NCBI GenBank assembly: GCA_963169105.1
Contig: OY720641.1
Coordinates: forward strand, 7,455,258-7,519,257
Reading direction: 5' to 3'
Source of the DNA: Ceriagrion tenellum
Taxonomy: Eukaryota > Arthropoda > Insecta > Odonata > Coenagrionidae
DNA length: 64,000 nt
This document shows positions 1-12,125 of the stretch, piece by piece. Within the stretch, counting starts at the first letter, position 1. Each line of letters opens with the position of its first letter. The translations under genes and the position numbers were made by a program. The notes under the pieces are model-generated. The model was not told the DNA's origin. It did not search any database and saw nothing but the letters and a program-made list of their open reading frames with translations.

Positions 1-687
1 TCTATCTATGCTGAAGAAAATTGGTGCTTACCACATATTTAGTGAATGACAAAATTATCATACGTCTTGGATTTACAAGCGTAGTAAAAGATAAAGTAAA
101 AAGTTATATGGTACCTACCATTACATGTAGTAAAGTATCATGTTATTTTAAGTCCTAATTGCAAACTTTTCAAACGTAATGCAGAATCTTTAGCACCAAA
201 TATTTACTAAGCTTCATACGAATCAACTTATGAGTCGCCCAATTTAAATTCTAGTGCTTGTGGCCTAAAGAGATGCATTCCTAAGCAAATTTGTTGACTC
301 AGCGTTTGTTGCTTCCGGTATGGAAGATCAAAACAAGTAAAGACGATATCTTCAAACAGCAATGCTAATATCGAAAATTTTCTGAATTACTAGGTGTATA
401 AACAGAAAAGTTTTATGTGGCTTATATTTCCACGATTACAATAATACTCTAGCAAGGACGCAACCACTGTTGGAGTGCAGTACTCTACCCCATCTACTCT
501 ATCGGCGGATGTTGCTCCTCAACCAATAGAAACGACCAACAGAAAACGGGTGACGGTATGTTGGACGCATTAAAACCGTCGACGTCCCAAAATATTTCTC
601 CTGAGCATCATGATATGTTGGATGTTTGTTTTTGAGGAGACCACAGAAAATCAATTCATTAATATCAAGTCATTAATCAAGTCATTA
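1..687. other. AT-rich non-coding stretch
   Basis: No protein family, RNA gene or repeat is recognised here. Short direct repeats built on TCAAGTCATTAAT occur at about 660-689, beside the 3' end of the neighbouring retrotransposon; they may belong to its tail or target site. Confidence 0.5.
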
Positions 688-1690
688 ATATTCTACATCT
701 ACACCTACATACTACCCCGCGAGCCGCCGCATAGGCATGTGGCAGGGGTGGTAGGTCACCAGCCGTGTAAAGATGTAAAATTATTGGAGGCAATGGTGAC
801 ATGTGTTTTGAGAGTGTATTTAGAGGAGATCAGTTTTTATTGTGGTCCCTTAATGTGTGCGGAAAGAACGAGTTTTTGTACCTATCTGTTCGGCAGAGTA
901 TCTCTCTCATTTCATCGCATCTGTCAGACGTAGAGATGTAGTGAGGAGTCATGATAGTATTATGTGTTTCACTCTGAAACACACCAGTTCTGATAATCTC
1001 AAGCAGCCTAAGCCTAGCGTGCAGCCTACGAGTCTCTAGGGGCTCCCACCTTAATCCTTCTAACAGTTGTGTAACACTATATGTTCGCTTGTAGCATTTT
1101 ATAACGAAGCGTGCTGCTTTTCTTTGTATTTTGTTATTTTTTTTGTTAAGTCTTTATGACCAGGGCCCCAAATGCTCACAGCGTATTCGAGGAGTGAGCT
1201 ACCTAGAGTGAATTAGCATCTCTCTTTTACTTTTTCATCCAAAGACCTTTGTATTTTACGCTTAACAAAACCTAGTTTCTTTAATGCTGTGCTGCAAATG
1301 TTTCGTATGTGTGTTCCCCACGATATATCTGAACTTAAGGTAATTCCAAAATATTTTACTGTATCTGAATGTTTTTTGTTTATTCCACCCACGGTGTAGG
1401 ATTTTGAGTGATGAATTTTGCAGGAAGTGGATTGTGGTGCATTTGCTAATATTTAGTTCTAATCCCAACTTCTGGCGTCACGAATGAATGTTGTTAAGGT
1501 CCGATGACAGAACTTCAAAGTCCGTGTCTTCGCTTATTTCACAGTAGATAATTGTATCGTCTGGATAAAATCTTTATTTATTGCTAATTTGAGAACTTAG
1601 GTCACTAATATAAATAATGAATAAAAGAGGGCCAATCACACTTCCTTGAGGAAGCGTGGTAGGGAGAGGCATACTTGGACAATATAGATA
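688..1690 (-). mobile_element. Non-LTR retrotransposon 3' half, CR1/Jockey-like, degenerate (copy A1)
   Basis: Read on the minus strand, about 1690 down to 1550 encodes the reverse-transcriptase motif LPQGSVIGPLLFIIYISDL followed by YPDDT, a variant of the catalytic YADD box. Further on come LNISKC, a WGP-type segment near 1150-1190, and a C-terminal tail (HYISTSDRCDEMREI, then TDRYKNSFFPHTLRDHN) ending in a stop near 850. Stop codons and frameshifts break the frame, and everything 5' of the PQG box is missing, as in 5'-truncated LINE copies. The 3' UTR carries CGGCTCGCGGGGTAGTAT and ends in a GTAGAT-like tail near 688. The same family recurs at about 31960-32706 and 62370-62628. The element is dead. 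CR1/Jockey group is the best fit by motif; exact clade is uncertain. Confidence 0.88.
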
Positions 1691-2860
1691 TTGAGAAGAG
1701 AAAACCAGTGTCAGCACCAGCCAGCACTTCACCAAAGACGCCCAAGAGTCAATAGTTCAGCTTCTCTAATGAAGAGAAGAGTATTTCTCTCGACGTATTC
1801 TCCAATAGCAATCAATTAGGGTTAGGAATAATGCTGAAAAATCTCCGCCACTGACGGGATCGGAGCCAGAGACGACAGAAAATGAATGCGGCAGTCAAAC
1901 CGCCAAATCTACCAAATTTACTGACAAAAAGTATTCTTGTTCACATATTTCTGTTATGTGTGCAATGCTTCGCATTATTTCCTCCCTTTTGAAAACTCAA
2001 ATCAATGATTTCTCTTTGTTCTTTGAAAGTTTACGAAGCATACTTTGCGTGAATAAATAAAGAGTACGTTCACGACGACCAAAAATAATTGGCTTCGAAA
2101 AATTTCTATGAAAGTCAACCATTCAACGTAACAGCTAAATATTTTGACCCAATGAATATGAATTTCCTCCTCAACTTTTGCGTACATTGCAATAAAAACT
2201 TGGTATATAGAAAGACTAAAAAAGACAAATAAAATGTGGCTTACATATGTAAAGACACAAAAATGGGTATCTGTTCGTAAAAAAAATTTAATTAGAATTT
2301 CCTGATGGCACTCAAATTTGTATTTTCTGATGTGTGAAATAGAATTCTCCCTCAATTTCTGGCATTTTTGACTGCCATTTGATCCACCCGGAAATTTGTT
2401 ATCCATTCCACCCGGCAATTCTCAGACTCAGGCTTTCATTGGAAAGGTCAATAAAATATATACAAAATACGACTGGAAATGACTCCAAATTGGCTTCACA
2501 TACCGATATGGATAGAATGCTGCCTTTTGCCTTGTCTACGTCTTCCTAGATTTTTATTTTAGCACAATTATCTTACTAACTCACTCTCAAACAGTTTGCA
2601 CAATCCAGAAGCATCATAGGTATGAGGACATAACTACTTCATATAAATACGGCGTCAGCAGTCTCTCTTGTATTCCGCCAATAGGCATATAAAGCCCGGA
2701 AACATAAAATATGCAGATTGGCAAAGACTTTTTGTGAATAATCTTCAAAAGCACATTGATAAAAACAAGAGTACAAAGATACACAGAAGCTTAAAGCGAC
2801 ACAGATTAATTCTGTGACACAACCGCTGCAGCCAATGATGTAATTTCACTCCTCATCTCC
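1691..2860. other. AT-rich non-coding stretch
   Basis: A 138-codon open frame on the minus strand (2002-2418) has no recognisable motif and the base composition of its surroundings. Nothing else is recognised. Confidence 0.5.
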
Positions 2861-3400
2861 ACTTCATTCACGAAGAGGTGTCAAATAAACAAAGACTGCC
2901 TACCAAAAGACTTGAAAATAACATCCCAAGAGCTATTTTTGAGCGCACAGAGCGCTTGGCGCCACTCTTCTTCCAGCGGAGAAAAAATAACAAAGAACTC
3001 TCGAAGGGCGGTAACTCTTCCGGAGTCGCGAGGAGTGTCATGGAGTGGCACAGGAGATGAAAACCAGTTGTGCGCGTAAAGCATTGGGAGCCAAAACCAT
3101 CCACATCGGCCTCACTCTCCGCGTCGTTCACCCCTTCCTCCCTACCCACCCCCCTAACCGCCCACAAACAACCCCTATAAATCCACCCACGCTTTCACCC
3201 AGCGCAACATCCTCCACCTACTTACTGCCTCGCCGCCGCCTAGGCGCGCTGAAGCGTCTCCCAACGTTCAGTCTCCTGCGGCTAGGGCCGATCAAAGCAA
3301 CCATTCACGACCAAAACACTTTATTCCCTCCCCAAATTCCGAATATTACTGCACTTCTCCTTCATTTTGCACACATTTAGACTCCGTACAACCGTGCCGT
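2861..3400. other. GC-richer pyrimidine-rich patch with TATA-like box
   Basis: The plus strand between about 3090 and 3260 is strongly C-rich and contains TATAAAT at 3176-3182, inside GC-rich DNA with several CpGs. A core promoter is possible but no downstream exon is recognised. One of several similar strand-skewed patches in the window. Confidence 0.25.
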
Positions 3401-4654
3401 TGCCCTCGGGATGGGTGCAAAGGACTTCACCACCCATTGCGGCGATTGAACCGCAAAAAAATCTGAGACTTTACACTTTCTAAAAAGTCTAAAATGAAAT
3501 ATAGAATCCTCGTACGAATAGAAATAACTAGAATATTAAATCAAATTAAACATTTATTAATCGTTCTTGAAAAAAGGGATAATTCAAATTCCTTTTATTT
3601 AAGCGTACGAATTGTCCGAATGACAAATTTAAATTCCCTTAAATATAAAGTCTTTGGAATACTACCGACTTAGTACTTATCTCTGGTCTGAATTTTCATC
3701 ATCATAGTCAACAGTTTTCATGAAACACTCGCCATTCCAATCCTTCTCATGAAATGATGCCGCTATACAAATGCTAAAAATTTTCTTAAAAAGCATGTAA
3801 TTTTATGTCTACACTTAATGGGTAAATTACCATTTATATACGGTAGAATATAACCTTTCTAATAAATAATTCTCACTTAAATGAAGTACGGAGCTCTTAA
3901 AATTCAGATTAATGAAGAACATATGAAGGAGGTGAACAGGTAACAGAGGGTACACTCATATTAATAGAAATATTTGAAAGATTGCCAAGAGTAAAAAAAG
4001 ATATGCATAGTTCCATGCTGTTTTGAACGCTGCGCTTGGATCTAAGTACAGAAAGGTAGAATAAAATGACAAAAAACACACAAAGTAATAGAATTTCCTT
4101 AGATTTAGAAAGGTTTTACAAGTAACAAGTAGGCACTTTTCAGCATAGACACATTCTCACTTAATTTAACTAGTCAGAGAAATGCAAAATAAAAGTATAC
4201 AAGTAGCATTAGGAAAAATAGTAGTTACTTGGCAGAGTGTATGATGAGTTGCTAGGAAAGTACAAGTTTTTAGATAAACTCGCCTAATGAACTTATGATA
4301 ATATGAATATATCCATTGATTTGAATTGACCGGTTGAATAAAGCAAGTCGCAGGCATTCAAATGTCAAAGGTTAAGAAGAATCCCCCAAGCAGGAAAGAA
4401 ATGTTGACCTTTATACTAGGTCAGAAAATATTGGCTTAGTATAGACGAGGTAATTGGAGCACAATTCAACTTGACCACCCGTAATAACTTAATGAATAGT
4501 ATATTCAGGCACGACTTAGCATGATCAAATCTAATAAATGCAGATACTTGAGCTAGGAGACATTCGGTAAGTGACTGGCCTATGGATGTAGAGAAAAAGA
4601 AAACGAGGCAACGGGTTATATTTTGACAATTTAATATGCTGACGTTTACATAAA
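3401..4654. other. AT-rich non-coding stretch
   Basis: No gene or repeat recognised. Short open frames on the minus strand (for example 4166-4357 and 4416-4673) show no domain motif. Confidence 0.5.
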
Positions 4655-4941
4655 CCCTTTGAGCGCCATTCATAATTAATTAAAACTCGAGAGCCAAAAC
4701 TGCCAGGGTTATAAATTGAAATGGCAGAAAGCGAATAATTGTGAATATTCTAAAATTGTATATATATGAGAAAAATCTGTACTAAAATATTAATCTAGGG
4801 GCTCATGAAAATGGAAATGAAATGAATGATTCAATCGCTATTTACAGTTATAGGCAACGGAAAAAGATCGCCCTGGAGCGACGGTAGCAATTCTAACAAT
4901 CCTTGACAGCGCCCCTCACATCAGCGTTGACCATTTAAGGG
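4655..4941. mobile_element. Possible small piggyBac-type MITE
   Basis: The right end reads AAGGG followed by TTAA (4942-4945), the layout expected of a piggyBac terminus and its target site. The left end starts CCCTTTGAGCG but is preceded by TAAA, not TTAA, and the matched inverted part is only about 5 bp. The 287-bp size and lack of coding capacity fit a MITE; the short match makes chance quite possible. Confidence 0.28.
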
Positions 4942-4945
4942 TTAA

Positions 4946-6049
4946 TTTACGAATCATTACCACGTCAATAAGTGACTATATTCCCGAATTGAGGTCAAAA
5001 AGGGTAGTGAAAGGCAGGAGCATGAAGGCTAATAGAAGCAGTTTAGGATAAAATTGAAATAAAACACGATGATAAACATCAGAAGGAAAAGAACACGAGA
5101 AATAGTCAATGTCCTTAAATCAAACATGGAGTAGAACAGATGAGGCAGAAAACAAAGATCAGAAGATTAGTCTGAAGCTTATTTATGTTATACACTCTCG
5201 CGTAACGGAACATTATCTCATAATAGACTAAACCGAATAACATATATTAAAGATGAATAATGACATCTTCCGAGTGACGAAAAATTAAAGGCTCACAGAC
5301 CTTCTTCTTCTTCCTTATCCTTAGCCCAAACATATCCTCAACTCAAACATATATGCGTTTCTGCATTGATAAACTAGCTGCATTTTGTAAACAGGAGCAA
5401 AATCCCACAGTGATTCTAGTGTACCTCGAACAAGGGACCAATAGGAAAAGCAGGCGCGTGTAGGTCGAATCCTCGCCCCCCTCCAATATCCTCCCGGGTT
5501 AATGCACTGGAATTTCTCGAACAGATCTGTGCTTCCATTTTGCGGTGGGGGATTTTCAACTTAGGCGCCCTCACTGCATCTAAGCCGAAGGGGAATCCAC
5601 TTAGAGGACTGCTTCGCCATCCGGTGTGTTCATACATTAATGCATAATACTAACTGCAAGGGGTACTGGTGCAATGCAGAGAGGACCGACTGTGGCGACC
5701 TGGGATTGTCACCCACGCTGCGTGGCTTGAAAAATTGAGGCGATCGGACTAATTCCAGAGGCTCATACCTGAGCAAATGCGCAATAATCATAGAAGGAAC
5801 TATCCAAATATATGGTAGTTTACAGGCTAGTAAATGATTACGAAAAAACATACGCGCTCGGAAATTTTAGGTAAATTTGGTGTTCTGATTTATAAGGGTC
5901 GCGGAGTAACTTCAGATTTAGAAAGCCGAATTTGGTACACAGGCGATACTCCTAGATCTATCAACTAAAGACACTGCTGAATAACCTTGATATCTGCTTT
6001 ATATGTTACGTTTAACATTTCAACAAGCCGCTTTTATTTTAAAGTACTA
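4946..6049. other. Non-coding stretch
   Basis: A GC-richer segment at about 5420-5720 has two adjoining open frames on the minus strand (5416-5637 and 5630-5851) with no recognisable domain. Nothing else is seen. Confidence 0.45.
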
Positions 6050-6160
6050 TTCATAGATTGAAGCACTACTGCGCAGTCTATTGTTCAAGACTACGGGGTA
6101 GTGCTTCAATCTATGAACAGCACTTTATCTATGAATCTATGAATAATACCCCGTAGTCTT
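6050..6160. repeat. Nested double inverted repeat
   Basis: A perfect 20-bp inverted repeat (6050-6069 and 6098-6117, ATTGAAGCACTAC in the left arm) overlaps a second perfect 14-bp inverted repeat (6087-6100 and 6147-6160, AAGACTACGGGGTA in the left arm). The two hairpins share 6098-6100, so they are mutually exclusive folds. No coding capacity. It may be a remnant of a fold-back element or of replication slippage. Confidence 0.8.
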
Positions 6161-7839
6161 TATTGAAGTAAAACAAAAATAATGGTAATTAGGCTATCCA
6201 AATTACCATAAGACTACCTACAAGATTCATGTTAAAATTCTCATGTACACTTAGCGTATAAGGAAATTCCATCACAAGAACCGTATTAAAAACGATTTAT
6301 GTATTAGTATGTAGTAGTATTATGTATGTAGTATGATAGCTTTACATAGAGTACGTGAAGGGAAAAAAGGAAGGAGTATTCCCCTTAAAATGAGCATAGG
6401 GAACATTTAAAATGGATCTTAATAATTGCGGATTCTTCGTCTTATATATTAAACCAAGTAAAATGTAAGATGATTCTTTCATGATGATGAAAATGATGCT
6501 CGTCCAGTAAAAACTATTTTGACGATACGAAACATCAGAGAATGGGTGAAAATTTTGCAGGAATTAAATTTCGCGAATTTCACGTCAGTGCTCAAAGTCC
6601 AAGTTCAATCTTAGGTGGATTTTACGCTGTTTTAACACTAAGTCGCCGCTGATTACGGAGTCTCAATGGTGCAGTAATTCAGCCTGAATTAGTTTTACTG
6701 GCATATGGAATATATTAGCCATGAAAAAAAGCCCAATCAGATATTTTAATTCGACACAACGATTTCCTTAAATTACCAGATCACACTGATTTATGATTGC
6801 GGATTAAAACTTGGTCTTTTTAGAGAAATGAATTTTGACTAGTTCTTGTTTCCCAACAGTTTCTACAAGAAATACCTTCAGTAAACGTATTCAGGTAACT
6901 CTCACTGTGAGATTATATCGGACAGAAGGAGAGAATAACAGTCGAGTTTGAGCATTTTCAGTAACATCGATCATTGCTATAATTAACAACAATCACCATT
7001 TTTAGTGTATGATTGATTAGTAAACAAAGTATATTTAGTGCTACTCAACTGCCATAAATTTTCCTTACCAAATCAAACTCATTTCCGTAATATTGACATA
7101 GGTCAAAGCTTCTAATGTAGACACAAACACATCCATTTTATACACGTTTTATCTAATCAGGACTTTAAATGTTATTGTCTACATTTTAGTTTTGATATTC
7201 AAATTGACTAGGAATGGTCTCTTTGTAACCTAAGTAAATATTAATCTATTTTAAATATCCCGAATACCTCTCAACAAAAGGTTTGTAATTTAACTGTGAT
7301 ACGCCTCCGGAAGCGAAGACATCATGCAATGGAATCGAGAATCGTTGCTGAATGCTGGGTTTTGCGGGCGTAAAAATTCTTATTTCGCTTCTTTATGCTG
7401 TTAGCCTTATTTATATTTTTTATTAAAACCCTTGGCTAATTCTAACGTCTAAATTTGCCCGAGAAATTAATATCATTGTACAATGCAATTGAGAATCATC
7501 GCTTGCTTTTTAGACTTTGATGCGTTGAAAAGGTTCCTCTCTTTCAATTTTCAGCCTTAAACATGAATGTACGACGACGGCTCTTTCCCCATGTCTCGAT
7601 ATCGTCATACGGAGCCCTAAGTCCTTTGAATCACGGGATGAAAATCCTGGAGGCTTTCCCGTGAAACGATCCTAAGGACACTTTCTCACCCATTCTCTTA
7701 GGCGGTAGGCTGGGGCTCCACGGAACGTGTCTCGTCTCCTCTCGGGTAGGTAAAGGCATTCAATTGCGCTGCAAGCTTAACACTCTCAAGACGCCATTTC
7801 ACGCAACGCCCAGACTACGGCCGCACACACATTTTAGGG
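6161..7839. other. AT-rich non-coding stretch
   Basis: No gene, RNA or recognised repeat. GC rises gradually after about 7560 toward the pyrimidine-rich patch that follows. Confidence 0.5.
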
Positions 7840-8284
7840 ACATAAACCCCCAAAACCTCTTCCTTTTCCCCCGACTCTGAAACTCCTCCCCGCCCTATTC
7901 CCCGCATCACCCCGCAAGAAATCCTCTCCCTCTCTCTCTCTCTCTCCTATCCCTCGTCCTTTCCTTCCAACACGCTCTCCTCCTCCCCATCCCACGGATC
8001 CTTTATCTCAAGACGCAATCCCTTTATTGGCGTGACATCTGGAACTCGCTTGGGAGCAAGGAGCCGTAACCCTGGCCCCTTTCCCCCCCGCCACTGCCCG
8101 ACCCCCTCCTTGTAACAACCCCATCCCACCATACCAGCCCCCCCTCCTGCCCCTAAGCCATCTTCCCCGCTTGCTCCACCCTGATCCTCTCACTCGGCCT
8201 ACAAACCCACACAAACCCAATTTCCAGATCCTCCTGTCTCTCCACTTAGGGGCGCTCCCTTACACTACACACCCTGCAATATAA
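7840..8284. other. Pyrimidine-rich patch with (CT)n
   Basis: The plus strand is mostly C and T, with a CT microsatellite at about 7921-7948 and runs of C. The Arg/Gly-rich open frames on the minus strand here are composition artefacts. The patch ends where the RTE-like element begins. Confidence 0.6.
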
Positions 8285-8342
8285 AAGGAATATCAATCTC
8301 TAAGTTTTTGGTAAGGAGAATGGGGAGAATAACTGTATAATG

Positions 8343-8991
8343 AGGGCGAATGGTGAAGTAATTGAACAGGTGGATGATTTTGTGTATTAGGTAAGATGTA
8401 TGCGAAAGATGGAAAAATAGATGAGGAAATAAAGAGACGTGTGAATCCTGGATGGAAAGTAGTAGGTAGCATGTGGAGCATATCAAGGAATTAGTGCTTG
8501 TCTAAGGAAGCGAAAATCGCCGTGTACAAAAGTGTACTTCTTCCCACTTTGCTATATGGTAGTGAAACATGGGTATGTCAGGATAGACATAAGAGTAGAC
8601 TAAACGCCGTGGGTATGAGTTATCTGAGGAGTATTTGCGGTAAAAGTAGGATGGATAGGGTCAGGAATGAGTGGGTCATGAACGAATGTGGGTTAAATGC
8701 TCCAGTAATGGACGTGCGTGAATGAGTGTGCTTCGTTGGCTTGGCCATGTTGAGAGAATGGATGAGAGTCGAATAACGAAACAGATATATGAGTGTATAA
8801 TGAATGGTGTGAGAGGTAGAGGTAGGCCAAGAAAGTGGTGGTTGAATGTGGCTGAGGAAATTCTTAGGAGGCGGAATATCAGGAGTTTTAAAAACAGGAG
8901 GGCGTGTATGAAACAGTGTATGCGGGTAAATGAGGCCAAAGAGGTTTGCAAGGATAGGTCAGTATGGAGGAAATTATTGAAGCAGAGTTAG
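8343..8991 (+). pseudogene. C-terminal part of RTE-like endonuclease/reverse-transcriptase protein
   Basis: The frames join as NGEVIEQVDDFVY, then KDGKIDEEIKRRV, then an in-frame stop after MWSISRN, then LLYGSETW, then RSICGKSRMDRVRNE, then RWLGHVERMD, then GRGRPRKWW, ending at the TAG at 8989-8991. This order (YLG-type block, YGxETW, RDRVRNE, LRWLGHVxRM, GRPRxRW) is characteristic of the region after the polymerase domain in RTE-like elements of insects and other animals. At least two frameshifts (near 8396 and between 8725 and 8722 in overlapping frames) and one stop disable it. The endonuclease and catalytic YADD regions are absent. Confidence 0.87.
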
Positions 8992-9060
8992 GTGTACAAT
9001 TATGTATAAATGAGTGAAACATTTTGACTGTGCCTACCCCGGAAGGGAACGGCGTGATGA

Positions 9061-9079
9061 GTATGTATGTATGTATGTA
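9061..9079 (+). repeat. (TATG)n tail
   Basis: Four to five tandem GTAT/TATG units directly follow the retrotransposon 3' UTR and form its microsatellite-like tail, as seen in RTE-type elements. Confidence 0.85.
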
Positions 9080-9080
9080 A

Positions 9081-10981
9081 ATAATAAATGCATGAATATT
9101 TATCGCACTCTTTGCATAGGTAGGTAGGATTGGTTTCGCACTTACGAACTAATTTCACTTGATTTTACGTAAGTAAATCTTCTAAAGTAGAAACAAGCAG
9201 ATATCCATTTACATTTCGATGTACCTAATCATAATTTCAACTGTCATTTCCTAACTTTCAATTGTAATTTTCAAATTGACTGGTCAATATGATAGAGAAA
9301 TTTACTCTTTGTCATCAAAGTAAATATCTGTTTTAATATTCCAAAAATCTGTGCTGACTCGATGGTAACATGCTGTATTTCGCATAATACCAAATGAAAA
9401 AATCTGGGAGAACCTACAGGAGTCGAAAAATCCAATCATACAGCACGGAAGAACCAAAAATGTTGGCTCAAATTTAGGCAACAAAATTAATCATAAGGAA
9501 AAACTCCTTCCACCACAATCGAGGAATTAACAAGTTTAATGAGTTACCTGAATAAGTCTATAAGGGATTACCTAGTGGTAATATAGATAAATTTAAAAGA
9601 AAACGTAAACGTTGTTAAAAATAATTAGCTGGTGTATGAGTGTGTATTTTTTACCGTATGTATATGCTGGCGATGAATATATTTACGGAGTATGGATGCA
9701 AATAGAAACTATTTTGGGTGATCCAATGTAACAAACATTACTACCAGGACTGCGCTTAATTTTCATGTTACAAATTAAATAGATAACTATTTCCAACACA
9801 GTTCAGATCAACCAGTTTTTAATACATGGATAATCATCTATATCCATTCCGCGGGTAGTATTGTATAGCTTGTGGTTATTATCCAGAACTGGTAGCAGTG
9901 ATGAAAAGAAAGAGATACACTGCTGAAGTGATCGTTAAAACATTTCTCTTTTCCTTGCACCATAGGCGATTATAACTAAAAATGCATATTACACTTACAG
10001 AAAACAGCGCCAAAATGCAATTCAACCTTTCTCTTCCCCCTAACTTTCCTCAATTCCCTCTCTTATCATGGCTGGCGATCTTACACCCACTGCCACTCGC
10101 TCTTGTCGTGCCTTACATGCATGTACATGTAGATTAGACTTCCTTCAATCAGGATACGCACGCGTCAAATATTGATCTCATTATTGGTTCACAAATAGCA
10201 TTATCTATATGGACTACACCACACAATCTTAAAGGGCAATAAAAGGAAGAGCAAATGAAAGCGGAATATTTCTCAACATTATGTCGACTGAATGGCATCC
10301 AAAATGCAAATGATAACGGGACATGACTCACAGCCATGGCTGCAGCACACAACTGCAAGAAATTTGCCTTATAACGGCCGTTCAGCAATTTCACCACCAG
10401 TTCTTAAATTTCTCACGCAATTGACGACCTGTAAATTTTATTTGAACGGTTGCAACTTGACCTCAACTAAATTACATCAAATTTTTGCGCAAGAAGTAGT
10501 TATGTTCAAAGACTGAGAGCGAGATATGGGACGTCTAGTTTGAGATGTATGTAATCTAGAGCATTATATTTTCCAAGTCATACTTAGCATTCTTACTTGA
10601 ACACCTGACTAACAAAAACTTGCTGACTTATAATCAGCATTCATTATCTTCGGAATTTTCCAATCTCCTTTCGCTTTGCTGAACATTAAAATAAAAATGC
10701 TTAACAAATGAGGTATAATTACTACCATCTCTGGAATAGAAAATATAAAAGCCGATATTTTTTTACTGTAAAAGTAAATGGACAGAAAAATTGAATGTGA
10801 AAGAATAACTGTGATTAGTAATTCCGGAATTTCTAACACAGGAAGTGTCATTAAAACAATCTCACGTAATTTGATTCAGTTCCCTCTCCAATTTTATTTT
10901 TGTGAACGATTGCGACATTGTGTCAACCAAATCACATTAAAAGTTTTGTAAGTTAAATTGAAAATATATTTTTAATTTGTT
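9081..10981. other. AT-rich non-coding stretch
   Basis: Nothing recognised. The open frames 10149-10397 and 10609-10851 (minus) and 10292-10516 (plus) have no motifs. Confidence 0.5.
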
Positions 10982-11005
10982 AATAGCGTATTTCCATACG
11001 CTATT
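10982..11005. repeat. Perfect 10-bp hairpin abutting a TTAA site
   Basis: AATAGCGTAT and ATACGCTATT (10982-10991 and 10996-11005) are perfect inverted repeats around a 4-nt TTCC loop. The arm ends at the base before the TTAA (11006-11009) of the piggyBac-type element. Confidence 0.8.
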
Positions 11006-11009
11006 TTAA

Positions 11010-11633
11010 CCCTACAGTAGTGACGTGAATTATGGGGACATCGTGACAGTCGTGATGTCGGTCTCCTGGACTCATTGGGACTTAGGAGTTTTTAAAAAGA
11101 TGATTTCAGTTTACTTTGTATAGCCTCAAATAGCAGCATTCCGACGTGAATTTAAAAACATTTATTCACAATTTTAACAGCAAAAAGAGAAGATAATTCA
11201 GCTTGTAATCAATCTTTGTTACACGATATAATGGGTGGACTAGGTCATTGTTCTTCATCATAAAAAATAACCGTTACAAGGAATGAGTACATAAAAAAGG
11301 ATTCATTTCCATAATTTGCCATAAATCACTTATCCACATATTTTTAGATATCATATTTCATGTAGCACAAGAAAATAGGTAGCATTTGGAGACGAGTGAT
11401 AACGCACGGTCTGTGGGACTGAAAGTAGCTATATGTAGAGATATGCTTCCACAAAGTGATATTTTGACTCGCATATCGCAGGAGCAATATAAAATAGGAA
11501 ACTACTGAATGGCATTAACAACTACATTTCATACTTCACCTGCGTCACCAGAAAGATTATATTGTCGATCTGTGAGACCGGTCACAGGCTAGAATGGTCT
11601 CATACTGTCCTAGAGTGCGTCACCACTCTAGGG
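11010..11633. mobile_element. Non-autonomous piggyBac-type element (MITE)
   Basis: Both ends begin CCCTA and lie directly inside TTAA tetranucleotides (11006-11009 and 11634-11637), the target site and terminal signature of the piggyBac superfamily. The left terminus CCCTACAGTAGTGACG and the inverted right terminus CCCTAGAGTGGTGACG match at 14 of 16 positions; a second related GGACA...GAGACC/GGTCTCC block lies just inside each end. The 624-bp interior has no transposase reading frame, so it would depend on an autonomous relative. Strand is arbitrary. Confidence 0.75.
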
Positions 11634-11637
11634 TTAA

Positions 11638-12125
11638 CAAAGTAAAAAAAAAATCTAAAAAAATTATATGATCATAAAATTAACCGATATTCAAGCATAG
11701 TTTGAACTTATTTTCAAGTAAATATACGTTCGTAGGATCACTATATGAAATGACGTTGGCAGATACTCCAATGAAATTAGTCATCGGTAACGCATGTCAT
11801 CCCTGGAGTCCATCTGCTGCCACGGCACAAGGAACGGCAAGAAGTTTCGATAGGAGGTTGAAAAAGAAGAAGCTGAGAAGGGAAGGATAAGTGTGAGGAG
11901 GGAAGAGCTGATGGAGTCGGTGAATGTGCTTCAGATAAAGTAGGTGGAGATAAGGCGATAGAGCGGAAGGAGAGTGAGCGAGAGCAAGGGATTTGGGATA
12001 GGAGAAGGGGAGTAGATGAAGGGAGAGTTGAGAGAAGTGAGTGCCGGAGAAGTGGCAGAGGATGAAAGTGAAGAGGAAGAGGGCCTGGAGGGACATCGGA
12101 ACCGAACGTAGAAGAGGGAATGGAA
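11638..12125. other. Purine-rich patch
   Basis: From about 11850 to 12115 the plus strand is almost entirely G and A (GGAAGGAGAG-type sequence). Its Pro/Ser/Leu-rich open frame on the minus strand is a composition artefact. No gene is recognised. Confidence 0.55.

Larger units (their letters stand above)
8285..9080 (+). mobile_element. RTE-like non-LTR retrotransposon, 5'-truncated copy
   Basis: This 3' fragment of a LINE includes the last part of the reverse-transcriptase protein, a short 3' UTR containing CCTACCCCGGAAGG and a (TATG)n tail at 9061-9079, which marks the 3' end. A second, shorter copy with the same UTR box lies at 27757-27992 on the same strand. The truncated 5' end, frameshifts and stops indicate an old insertion made by target-primed reverse transcription. 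Confidence 0.88.

Noticed and set aside
3170..3260. TATA-box promoter at 3176
   Set aside because: A single TATAAAT match in an AT-rich genome, without an initiator or exon, is too weak to call.
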